5,244 bases of DNA from Phycisphaerales bacterium (GCA_007127615.1 SKZB01000073.1:1-5244), one strand, 5' to 3'; numbered from the stretch's first letter, positions 1 to 5,177 are shown. Made by a program: numbers and translations. The notes: generated from the sequence alone by a model not told the origin.

Positions 1-50
1 TCGGACATTTCTTCACCTCAGAGATTCTACAACCCTCTCGCCATCCCTTC

Positions 51-114
51 GTCGCTCCGTCGCTTCGTCGCTCCGTCCCTTTGTGCCTACGTGCCTCCGT
101 GCCTCCGTGCCTTC
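51..114. repeat. Degenerate 8-bp tandem repeat, eight units
   Basis: Eight consecutive 8-bp units keep exact register: GTCGCTCC, GTCGCTTC, GTCGCTCC, GTCCCTTT, GTGCCTAC, GTGCCTCC, GTGCCTCC, GTGCCTTC. The preceding ATCCCTTC (43-50) may be a ninth, worn unit. On the opposite strand the units read as purine-rich GGAGCGAC / GGCACGGA, the same family as GACAAAGC x3 at 5043-5066. The array lies beyond the terminator of the minus-strand gene and has no convincing coding content; the short ORFs through it are low-complexity. Its role is unknown. Confidence 0.8.
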
Positions 115-150
115 CGTACCTCCCGGACAAGCCACTTCATCGGCAGGTGA

Positions 151-188
151 TCAAAAGACAGCGCCCGCAGCACAAAGGCCGCGGGCGC
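151..188 (-). terminator. Intrinsic terminator of the coiled-coil gene
   Basis: GCGCCCGC (161-168) and GCGGGCGC (181-188) form a perfect 8-bp GC stem with a 12-nt loop. Reading the minus strand, the stem is followed by TGTCTTTTGA, a short U-rich tract. It lies about 80 nt beyond the stop codon of the minus-strand gene, in the correct orientation to end that transcript. The U-tract is interrupted, so termination may be incomplete. Confidence 0.7.
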
Positions 189-228
189 GCCGTGATGAAT
201 CGGCGGACCGGGTGTGTTCGCCCCATCT

Positions 229-255
229 GCATTCACCCCCGATCGGGCGGAATGC
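229..255 (-). other. Hairpin just downstream of the coiled-coil gene stop
   Basis: GCATTC (229-234) pairs with GAATGC (250-255). A 2x2 internal loop then leads to a further CCC/GGG stack inside the 10-bp palindrome CCCGATCGGG (238-247). It begins about 14 nt after the stop codon on the minus strand and has no U-tract, so it is not a classical terminator. It could stabilise the 3' end of the message or act with the terminator at 151-188. The pairing is visible; the function is inference. Confidence 0.45.
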
Positions 256-268
256 GGGCGAAAATGCG

Positions 269-1219
269 TCACTCGATCACGATCGGTTTGTTCCAGGCGT
301 AGCTGCGATCACGCTCTCGCTGCTCCGTTTCATCCGCTTCAACTTCATCGGACGCATCGCGGGAGAGATCCCGGAAGGGATCGGGCTGGCCGAGTGATCC
401 GGTTTCGGAGTTGAACCGGGCCCGGGCCTCGTAGTCGCGCTGGACGCCGCGGCGTTCCAGGGTCTGGAGCTGCGCTTCCTGCACCGCGCGAAGCTGGGCG
501 AGCTTGCCTTCGACCTGTTTGAGATTGCCCACCTCGCCGTAGCGCTCGAAGTTCTCGAGGGTCGCCTGCTGTTTTTCGGTGAGCTGGATCAGACGCTCAT
601 TACGTTCGATGGAATCGATCTGGCGGTCGAGCTGCCAGAGCTGCGTCTGAAACTGATCGAATTCGGTTTCGAGTTGCGCGAGGATGTCGCCGAGGCGCGT
701 CTTCTGTTCGTTGAGGAACTTGTACTGATGACGATCCTGTTCGCGCCGGTCGAGATAGCCGGTGCGGACGTTGTTGATCCGCCGCGCTTCGTGATAGGCC
801 TGCTCGAGGTTGTAGCGTACACCGTCAAAGCCGATCGAAACCGGGCGAGCTTTCGCTTCCTGCTCGTTTTCCGCGCGGGTCACGAGCGTCTTGAGCCGCT
901 TCAGATCGTCGGTGGTCATGGCGATGATGCGGTCGGCGATCTCCACATCGCGCTCGATCTGGCCGAGTTGGTGATTCACCTCGGCGATCTCGCCGCGGAC
1001 TTCGGCGATCCGTGAAGGGTACTCATCGGCGAGGCGCGAGAGCTGACGGCGGAGCGCGACGGGGTCGCTGATCTTGGAGTCCACGGTCTTCTGCGCGTAG
1101 GAACGGATCTGATCGAAGCCGGCCGCGACACGCTCCGGCCCGACCAGAAGGGTCGTGCCGCCGAGCGCGATGCCCGCGAACAGACCCCAGCGAATAACGG
1201 AACGGGTGATGCACTTCAT
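269..1219 (-). CDS. Membrane-anchored coiled-coil protein of unknown function
   Basis: The 316-residue product is not assignable to a named family. The N-terminus has basic residues (K2, R6, R10) followed by a hydrophobic stretch at about 11-27, with VAAG at 31-34. This fits either an uncleaved membrane anchor or a signal peptide cut near residue 33. Most of the rest is charged, Gln/Glu/Arg/Leu-rich helix with heptad-like spacing: one coiled-coil block at about 53-120 and a second at about 157-265. They are separated by a less helical segment at about 124-137 (ARPVSIGFDGVRYN), perhaps a hinge or hairpin turn. Residues 270-307 are acidic and probably disordered, ending in a distinct tail, WNKPIVIE. 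The start at 1219 is chosen because AAGGA (1227-1231, minus strand) sits 7 nt upstream; an in-frame ATG at 1312 would add 31 residues without hydrophobic or conserved character. The long helices recall scaffold proteins of the PspA or periplasmic-adaptor kind, but no diagnostic motif links it to them. It is transcribed divergently from the sigma factor gene. Confidence 0.8.
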   Translation of the reverse strand: MKCITRSVIRWGLFAGIALGGTTLLVGPERVAAGFDQIRSYAQKTVDSKISDPVALRRQLSRLADEYPSRIAEVRGEIAEVNHQLGQIERDVEIADRIIAMTTDDLKRLKTLVTRAENEQEAKARPVSIGFDGVRYNLEQAYHEARRINNVRTGYLDRREQDRHQYKFLNEQKTRLGDILAQLETEFDQFQTQLWQLDRQIDSIERNERLIQLTEKQQATLENFERYGEVGNLKQVEGKLAQLRAVQEAQLQTLERRGVQRDYEARARFNSETGSLGQPDPFRDLSRDASDEVEADETEQRERDRSYAWNKPIVIE

Positions 1220-1226
1220 GGTGGTG

Positions 1227-1231
1227 TCCTT
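1227..1231 (-). promoter_or_regulatory. Ribosome binding site of the coiled-coil gene
   Basis: AAGGA on the minus strand, inside the purine-rich run AGAAAGGA, with a 7-nt spacer to the ATG at 1219. It decides between this start and the upstream in-frame ATG at 1312, which has no comparable site. Confidence 0.7.
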
Positions 1232-1424
1232 TCTTCTGGCCCGCCGGTGGGCGGCAACGACCAAAGGATGAAGAGTCGAACAGGTGCTTTCGGCGACGCC
1301 GGATTCCGCCACCGCGGCGGGGCGTCACTACCTGAGTCATTGGGAGCCGCCCGTCTCCGATTTCACATCCGCGCCCCGATCCTCCGGCGAGCTGCCGATA
1401 ACCCGATTTTCAGCGGAAGAATCA

Positions 1425-1445
1425 CGCCCCACGAGCGCCCCACGA
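1425..1445. repeat. Two-copy 10-bp direct repeat
   Basis: CGCCCCACGA occurs twice, at 1425-1434 and 1436-1445, with an 11-bp start-to-start distance. Two identical sites about one helical turn apart would suit a regulator binding one face of the DNA. The copies lie about 220 bp upstream of the sigma factor start and about 210 bp upstream of the coiled-coil gene start. The repeat itself is certain; the operator role is inference. Confidence 0.5.
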
Positions 1446-1498
1446 ACGACGGGTACCCCCGAATTCGACCCGGTCCCGGCCCGGCATGTCGTAAACTT

Positions 1499-1570
1499 CA
1501 TGTCATGTCAAGATTTGCCATGTCATGCGATATCATGTCATTTCATGTCATTTCATGTCATTTCATGTCC
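1499..1570. repeat. 10-bp-phased CATGTC repeat array
   Basis: The core is the 10-bp unit TTTCATGTCA at 1541-1550 and 1551-1560, TTTCATGTCC at 1561-1570, and a one-mismatch copy TATCATGTCA at 1531-1540. The motif CATGTC starts at 1499, 1504, 1519, 1534, 1544, 1554 and 1564, with a degenerate CATGCG at 1524, so every step is 5, 10 or 15 bp. A further CATGTC at 1485 is just out of phase. The array is an AT-richer patch in GC-rich DNA and ends about 96 bp before the sigma factor start. It could be a multi-site operator phased with the helix, or a slippage-made simple repeat. Confidence 0.85.
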
Positions 1571-1655
1571 ATCGTCCTGCCGCCGCCGGCGGCCGATTGA
1601 CCCGGGAATGAAAACCGAACCACCCGTCGCCGTATAAGCTGGCAGCGATTCAGTC

Positions 1656-1659
1656 AGGA
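1656..1659 (+). promoter_or_regulatory. Ribosome binding site deciding the sigma factor start
   Basis: AGGA lies 7 nt before the ATG at 1667. Competing in-frame starts are GTG at 1664 (4-nt spacer), ATG at 1670 (10-nt) and ATG at 1679 (19-nt). The other two genes in the window also use 7-nt spacers, so 1667 is preferred. Confidence 0.55.
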
Positions 1660-1666
1660 TGCCGTG

Positions 1667-2410
1667 ATGATGAACCAGATGACGACAACCTTCGTCCGCC
1701 GGCTGCGGGACCGGGACGAGTCGGCGTGGTACGAGCTGTGGGAAACCTTCGGGCCGGTCCTGCGGGCGCAGCTCACCCGCTGGGGGCGCGGCCGCGTCGG
1801 CGCCGAAACCGTGCGCGATCTCACGCAGGAGACGCTTGCTGCCCTTTCAACGTCCATCGACCGGTACGATCCCTCCCGCGGCGCGCGGTTCAGCACCTGG
1901 TTGCTCTCGATCGCGAAGCACGCGCTGGGCGATGAGATTGATCGCCGGATGGCCCTCAAGCGGGGTGGCGGCGCGAAACCCGTTGAACTCGACGAGCGGT
2001 ACATGGGCCGAACTTCGGAGATCGAGGCCGACGCCCGGTACGAACAGTCGGTCTTTGAGGCGAAGGTCTACGCCGCGATTCGCAAGGCCGAATCAGAATC
2101 GAATTTTGTGCACTTTCAGGTCTACCGCATGCGGGTACTGGAAGGACATCCCGGCAAGACCGTCGCCGAACAACTCGGGATCAGTGAACCGACGGTGAGC
2201 CGGCACATGCAGCGGGTGCGGGATCTCCTGAGGACGCGGCTGGGAGAGATCATCGCGACCTACAGCTTCACGCCGGAGGAGCGGGACGAACTGGTACGGG
2301 CCGGTCTTCAGAATGATGATGCGCTGTTTGATGAGGCGTTGTCGGAAATTTATCACCGGCAATCCCAACTGATACTGGACGATGAGGCCACGGCCACGGG
2401 CGAAGTCTGA
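1667..2410 (+). CDS. ECF-type RNA polymerase sigma factor, kinase-linked
   Basis: This 247-residue protein is a sigma-70 family factor with regions 2 and 4 only. Region 2 spans about residues 8-99: TVRDLTQET (48-56) matches region 2.2, and FSTWLLSIAKH (75-85) the region 2.3/2.4 core that melts and reads the -10 element. A linker (about 100-150) leads to region 4, where KTVAEQLGISEPTVSRHMQR (164-183) is the helix-turn-helix that reads the -35 element. Only the last Asp of the usual DAED core-binding motif in region 2.2 is retained (TVRD). A C-terminal extension of about 56 residues (192-247) follows region 4; minimal ECF factors end near there. The tail is acidic, with no membrane segment or cysteine/histidine zinc site. 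The membrane kinase gene follows 42 bp downstream and no anti-sigma factor gene is present. Planctomycete genomes are known to carry ECF groups encoded beside Ser/Thr kinases, which suggests control by phosphorylation. It might regulate its own divergent promoter region, but no promoter motif proves that. Confidence 0.92.
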   Translation: MMNQMTTTFVRRLRDRDESAWYELWETFGPVLRAQLTRWGRGRVGAETVRDLTQETLAALSTSIDRYDPSRGARFSTWLLSIAKHALGDEIDRRMALKRGGGAKPVELDERYMGRTSEIEADARYEQSVFEAKVYAAIRKAESESNFVHFQVYRMRVLEGHPGKTVAEQLGISEPTVSRHMQRVRDLLRTRLGEIIATYSFTPEERDELVRAGLQNDDALFDEALSEIYHRQSQLILDDEATATGEV

Positions 2411-2440
2411 GGCCCGGACCGAATCCGATCCGTCCGGATC

Positions 2441-2445
2441 AGGAG
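2441..2445 (+). promoter_or_regulatory. Ribosome binding site of the kinase gene
   Basis: AGGAG with a 7-nt spacer to the ATG at 2453, the strongest Shine-Dalgarno of the three genes. It favours 2453 over the in-frame ATG at 2459. It lies in the 42-bp gap after the sigma factor stop; that gap also holds a near-palindrome, GATCCG/CGGATC (2427-2440), whose 2-nt loop makes a functional hairpin doubtful. Confidence 0.8.
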
Positions 2446-2452
2446 ATTTGAT

Positions 2453-4966
2453 ATGACCATGATCGGTCCGCTCATCCTGTTGCTGCTCGGCACGTTGTTC
2501 TTCGTGCTGCTCATCGCGTTCGTCCTGGTGCCGATCATGCGCGGGATCGGATGGACAATGACGTACTTCTTCCGGACGGTCGGCTGGTTGATCCGCCATC
2601 TTGTCGAATACGTTGCGGGGACCATCGGCGATGTGATCCGTCTCACCGGATCGCTCATCGCCATCGTGATTCTTTCGCTCTTCGTGCCGCTGAATGTTCT
2701 GATCGGACGATGGTCCGCCGCCACGCATTACGCGGTTTCCGTCAAACGGGAGTGCCTCATCGCCGGTGAATGTCTGTACCGCGCCCTGCTGCACCGGCCG
2801 TTGAAACTCTTCTGGCTGCACGGTCTGCTCGAGGGCGTGGAGCAGCGGGTGCCGATGGCATTGGAAGGTGCGCCGACGGCCGATCGGCCGCGCGGCCGGT
2901 CCGGACAGTTCGACGGCTACGAGATCGTGGGCTCACTCCGCGCCGGCGGGTCGGGCGGCAAACTCTACGTCGCCCGTCCGGATGAGAAGAAACGGCGCAA
3001 GCTGAGCGGCCAACCGGAACTCGTGGTGATCAAGTCCTTCACCCTGTCGGAAGGATCCTCCCTGCCGCAGATCGTTCGCGAATCGCGGGCGCTGGAGAGC
3101 GCGAAGAAGCTCGGACACGTGCTCGATCACGGCATGGACGACCAGCGGTTCTTCTACGTCATGCCCTACCATCCCGGCGACCACCTCGGTGTGGTCACCC
3201 GGCACCTGCATGCCGTCGGCAGCGAGCGCGGTCTCGATCACGAGTCGCTCGGTGACGTCCTGGGCTACGTCGGCGATCTGCTCGACACGCTGGTGGTCTA
3301 CCACGAGGGCGGGCTCTGGCACAAAGACGTCAAGCCCGAGAACATCATCGTGCACGACGGCCGGGCGCACCTGGTCGATCTCGGGCTGGTCACCCCGCTC
3401 AAGAGCGCGATGACGCTGACCACCCACGGCACGGAGTATTTCCGGGATCCGGAAATGGTGCGCATGGCGCTGCGGGGCGTGAAGGTCCACCAGGTCAACG
3501 GCGCGAAGTTTGATATCTACGCCGCCGGGGCGGTCCTCTACTTCGTGCTCGAAAATGAGTTTCCCGCCCACGGTGGATTGAGCCGTTTCAACCGGACTTC
3601 GCCCGAGGCGTTGCGGTGGGTGGTGCGCCGCGCGATGGCGGAATACCACCAGCGGTACGAGTCGGCAAACGAGATGCGGCAGGATCTCGCGTTTATCGCC
3701 GCCTCCTCCGATCCCTTCTCGATCAAGCCCGCGCACCTGCCTTCGATGCGCGACGGGGGCGAGCACGATTCGTCCTTCGAAGTCGATGACGCCGAGCGCA
3801 CGTTCGATTTCTCACCGCGGCGCGCGCCGAAGCCCGAGCCCGTCGGTCCGCCTCCGGCCGCGCCGAATGAACCCGCGCCCGCCCTCTCCGCCCGTCGTCC
3901 GCGTCTGCGGGTCACCAACTGGTGGACCGGCGAGTACGTCGTCGATCAACCGGGCCGGCGTGCGCATCAGATCGCCTCGAAACACACGCGGGGAAAACGG
4001 CGGAGCCCCGCGCCACCCGCGGCGTACCAGCCCTACCCCGCGCCGGCGAAACATGCTTCCGCCGGCCGGGAACGTGCCCGCGCGCAGGGTCCGATGGAGC
4101 GCGCCAACTTCGCCGTCTTTCTGATCACCACGCTCGTTCTGTCGGTCGGTCTCTGGGCGGTCTTCACGGCGCTCAACTGGGGCCGACCTTCACCGACCCC
4201 ATCGCCGGTTCAATCCCCGGTCGCCGGAGCGGGTTCGGCGCCGACCACCATCACCCGCGACGACGGCTGGCGGGTCGACTTTCTGGCCGAAGATGACGTC
4301 CCGCCGGTCCTGTTCGTCCGGTTTGCCGCCGACGGATCGATCGATCCGCAGCCCGAACCCCACCGCGACGCGATCCGCACGCTCGAACAAGGGGGCTACC
4401 GAGTCGTGCACGATCCGGCCCTGCTGGATGAAGAAATCCTTGAAGTTCTCCGGGCGTGGAACACCCCGGCCGCCGATGATGAGCGTGCCCGTGATCTCAT
4501 CGAGGACTGGCTGGCCGAACACGAACTGCAGGGCTTCCTTCGCATCATGATCGACGATGACGCCGGCGAACCCTCGGTGGACCGCTACCACTCGATCCGC
4601 AGCAATGCATCAGAGCGGCGCTGGTTCCGTCCGCTGCCCGCACCGGCCGGCGGCGCCTCGGTTCTCTGGATCAACGATCATCCGGCCAAGCGATCTCCGG
4701 ACATTCGGCGGCAGACCGAACGGATGAACCGCATGTTGGAGCTCTCCGGCTGGAGAATCATCGAGGACACGGAACTCGAAGCGCGGGCCCGGCCGCTGCT
4801 CCCCGCCCCGCTTCATGAAGCCGAAGCGTCGATCTCGGGTCGGCTCAAGCCGCTTCTGGACGAGGCGGAACTCGACGGGATCGTCGGGATTTTCGCCTCG
4901 CCATCCGATCCATCCGGATCGGAGCGTGCGCGCGGCGTCATCTACCGGGTTCCGGCCGCCGATTGA
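2453..4966 (+). CDS. Transmembrane Ser/Thr protein kinase with duplicated sensor
   Basis: This 837-residue Hanks-type kinase has an unusual layout. Two hydrophobic segments (about 4-28 and 63-85) precede the kinase domain (about 154-416). Visible motifs are a glycine loop (GSLRAGGSGGKLYVA, 160-174), Lys194 in VVIK, a likely alpha-C Glu210, HKDVKPEN (290-297) with catalytic Asp292, Lys294 and Asn297, DLG (309-311) for DFG, DPE (332-334) for APE, and DIYAAG (353-358). All ATP- and metal-binding residues are present, so it should be active; Lys replaces Arg in HRD. The activation loop offers Ser318, Thr321, Thr323, Thr324 and Thr327. A Pro/Arg-rich linker (about 427-550) leads to a third membrane segment (552-574) and a C-terminal region (about 598-837) of two related domains. 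With a cytoplasmic N-terminus, the kinase is inside and the tandem domains outside. No PASTA, WD40 or TPR repeats are seen. It is the second gene of an operon, so the upstream sigma factor is the obvious substrate candidate, though this is inferred. Confidence 0.92.
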   Translation: MTMIGPLILLLLGTLFFVLLIAFVLVPIMRGIGWTMTYFFRTVGWLIRHLVEYVAGTIGDVIRLTGSLIAIVILSLFVPLNVLIGRWSAATHYAVSVKRECLIAGECLYRALLHRPLKLFWLHGLLEGVEQRVPMALEGAPTADRPRGRSGQFDGYEIVGSLRAGGSGGKLYVARPDEKKRRKLSGQPELVVIKSFTLSEGSSLPQIVRESRALESAKKLGHVLDHGMDDQRFFYVMPYHPGDHLGVVTRHLHAVGSERGLDHESLGDVLGYVGDLLDTLVVYHEGGLWHKDVKPENIIVHDGRAHLVDLGLVTPLKSAMTLTTHGTEYFRDPEMVRMALRGVKVHQVNGAKFDIYAAGAVLYFVLENEFPAHGGLSRFNRTSPEALRWVVRRAMAEYHQRYESANEMRQDLAFIAASSDPFSIKPAHLPSMRDGGEHDSSFEVDDAERTFDFSPRRAPKPEPVGPPPAAPNEPAPALSARRPRLRVTNWWTGEYVVDQPGRRAHQIASKHTRGKRRSPAPPAAYQPYPAPAKHASAGRERARAQGPMERANFAVFLITTLVLSVGLWAVFTALNWGRPSPTPSPVQSPVAGAGSAPTTITRDDGWRVDFLAEDDVPPVLFVRFAADGSIDPQPEPHRDAIRTLEQGGYRVVHDPALLDEEILEVLRAWNTPAADDERARDLIEDWLAEHELQGFLRIMIDDDAGEPSVDRYHSIRSNASERRWFRPLPAPAGGASVLWINDHPAKRSPDIRRQTERMNRMLELSGWRIIEDTELEARARPLLPAPLHEAEASISGRLKPLLDEAELDGIVGIFASPSDPSGSERARGVIYRVPAAD
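4106..4174 (+). other. Third membrane segment of the kinase
   Basis: Residues 552-574 form a 23-residue hydrophobic stretch beginning NFAVFLITTLVLSVG, bounded upstream by an Arg-rich run (RERARAQGPMER) and downstream by a Pro/Ser/Thr-rich stalk. By the positive-inside rule the linker and kinase face the cytoplasm and the stalk and tandem domains face the periplasm or cell exterior. Confidence 0.8.
4268..4951 (+). repeat. Two diverged copies of a ~110-residue kinase domain
   Basis: Kinase residues about 606-716 (bases 4268-4600) and 724-833 (bases 4622-4951) align with each other. At a constant 118-residue offset, W606/W724, VLFV/VLWI (619/737) and LEQGGYRVVHD/LELSGWRIIED (644/762) coincide. 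After a 3-residue gap, LAEHELQGF matches LDEAELDGI (about 687 and 802). The shared pattern is L-E-x-x-G-[YW]-R-[VI]-[VI]-x-D followed by E-L-[QD]-G-[FI]. The copies are old and diverged at the protein level. Each looks like an alternating beta/helix domain. I do not recognise the family. Confidence 0.65.
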
Positions 4967-5006
4967 GTCCGCGAACTCCGTGAACAGATCGACGGAGAAG
5001 ATGGAC

Positions 5007-5033
5007 CACGAAGAACACGAAGAGCACGAAGGT
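5007..5033. repeat. 9-bp tandem repeat, left inverted arm
   Basis: Three units run CACGAAGAA, CACGAAGAG, CACGAAGGT. With the preceding C (5006) the block is an imperfect inverted match to 5178-5204, with 23 of 27 positions agreeing by hand. Such units translate as His-Glu-Glu strings in one frame, a common source of spurious ORFs; no real gene is called here. Confidence 0.8.
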
Positions 5034-5042
5034 GGGTGAAAG

Positions 5043-5069
5043 GACAAAGCGACAAAGCGACAAAGCGAC
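5043..5069. repeat. 8-bp GACAAAGC tandem repeat, three perfect units
   Basis: GACAAAGC is present at 5043-5050, 5051-5058 and 5059-5066, followed by GAC and a G-rich run (GGAGGGGTGGAGGGAGG). Read in the transcription direction of the kinase, it is the same family as the array at 51-114 read in the transcription direction of the coiled-coil gene. Confidence 0.85.
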
Positions 5070-5106
5070 GGAGGGGTGGAGGGAGGCGTCAAGTCACGAA
5101 TCCCCA

Positions 5107-5130
5107 AATCTCGGCTTGCCGAGGAACTTT
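5107..5130 (+). terminator. Possible weak terminator of the kinase operon
   Basis: CTCGG (5110-5114) pairs with CCGAG (5119-5123) around a CTTG loop, a type known to form stable RNA tetraloops. It is followed by GAACTTTAA, which is only weakly U-rich. GTCACG (5093-5098) and CGTGAC (5133-5138) could pair outside this hairpin to form a longer structure. It is the best terminator candidate after the kinase stop but clearly weaker than the one at 151-188. Confidence 0.35.
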
Positions 5131-5177
5131 AACGTGACGAAACTGAAAGATGGCGTCATACATTTCGTGCTCTGATT

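Larger units (their letters stand above)
1220..1666. other. Divergent intergenic region, 447 bp
   Basis: This gap separates the minus-strand coiled-coil gene from the plus-strand sigma factor-kinase operon and must hold promoters for both directions. It is long for a compact bacterial genome and contains two repeat structures (1425-1445 and 1499-1570). Small ORFs crossing it are translations of GC-rich or repeat sequence with no credible ribosome binding sites. No clear sigma-70 -35/-10 pair was found for either gene. A TATAAG at 1633-1638 lies 28 nt before the sigma factor start but lacks a good -35 partner. A 5-bp stem with tetraloop (1241-1254) falls in the presumed leader of the coiled-coil gene. 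Confidence 0.6.

Noticed and set aside
674..1015. Plus-strand ORF inside the coiled-coil gene
   Set aside because: It lies entirely antisense to the coiled-coil gene, whose heptad pattern and ribosome binding site support the minus strand. The product has no recognisable domain.
1499..1570. CRISPR array or phage attachment site
   Set aside because: The units are 10 bp with no spacers, and no cas, integrase or tRNA gene is present.
1247..1637. Overlapping ORFs in the divergent intergenic region
   Set aside because: Their C-terminal parts are translations of the 10-bp repeat array (Met-Ser / Phe-His-Val strings). They lack ribosome binding sites and show no family resemblance.
1597..1638. TTGACC (1597-1602) and TATAAG (1633-1638) as a sigma-70 promoter
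   Set aside because: The spacing is 30 bp, far from the usual 16-18 bp, and no better -35 was found 16-18 bp upstream of TATAAG. A GAACC at 1617-1621 is too close for an ECF-type -35.
2415..2440. Hairpin between the sigma factor and kinase genes as an attenuator
   Set aside because: The best pairing (GATCCG/CGGATC) leaves a 2-nt loop and the alternative CGGAC/GTCCG has only 5 bp with a 12-nt loop. There is no U-tract and the strong kinase ribosome binding site follows at once.
2093..2821. Antisense ORF (242 codons) across the sigma factor-kinase junction
   Set aside because: The product is a low-complexity run of Glu, Gln, Arg, Asp and His that mirrors the hydrophobic codons of the kinase N-terminus, and it overlaps two real genes.
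2933..3766. Long antisense ORF (277 codons) across the kinase domain
   Set aside because: It lies wholly opposite well-conserved kinase motifs, and its composition is what GC-rich codon bias produces on the complementary strand. It has no recognisable domain.
4815..5039. ORF ending in a His-Glu-Glu repeat
   Set aside because: It overlaps the kinase C-terminus in another frame and then reads into the CACGAAGAA repeat. This is a familiar artefact, not a gene.
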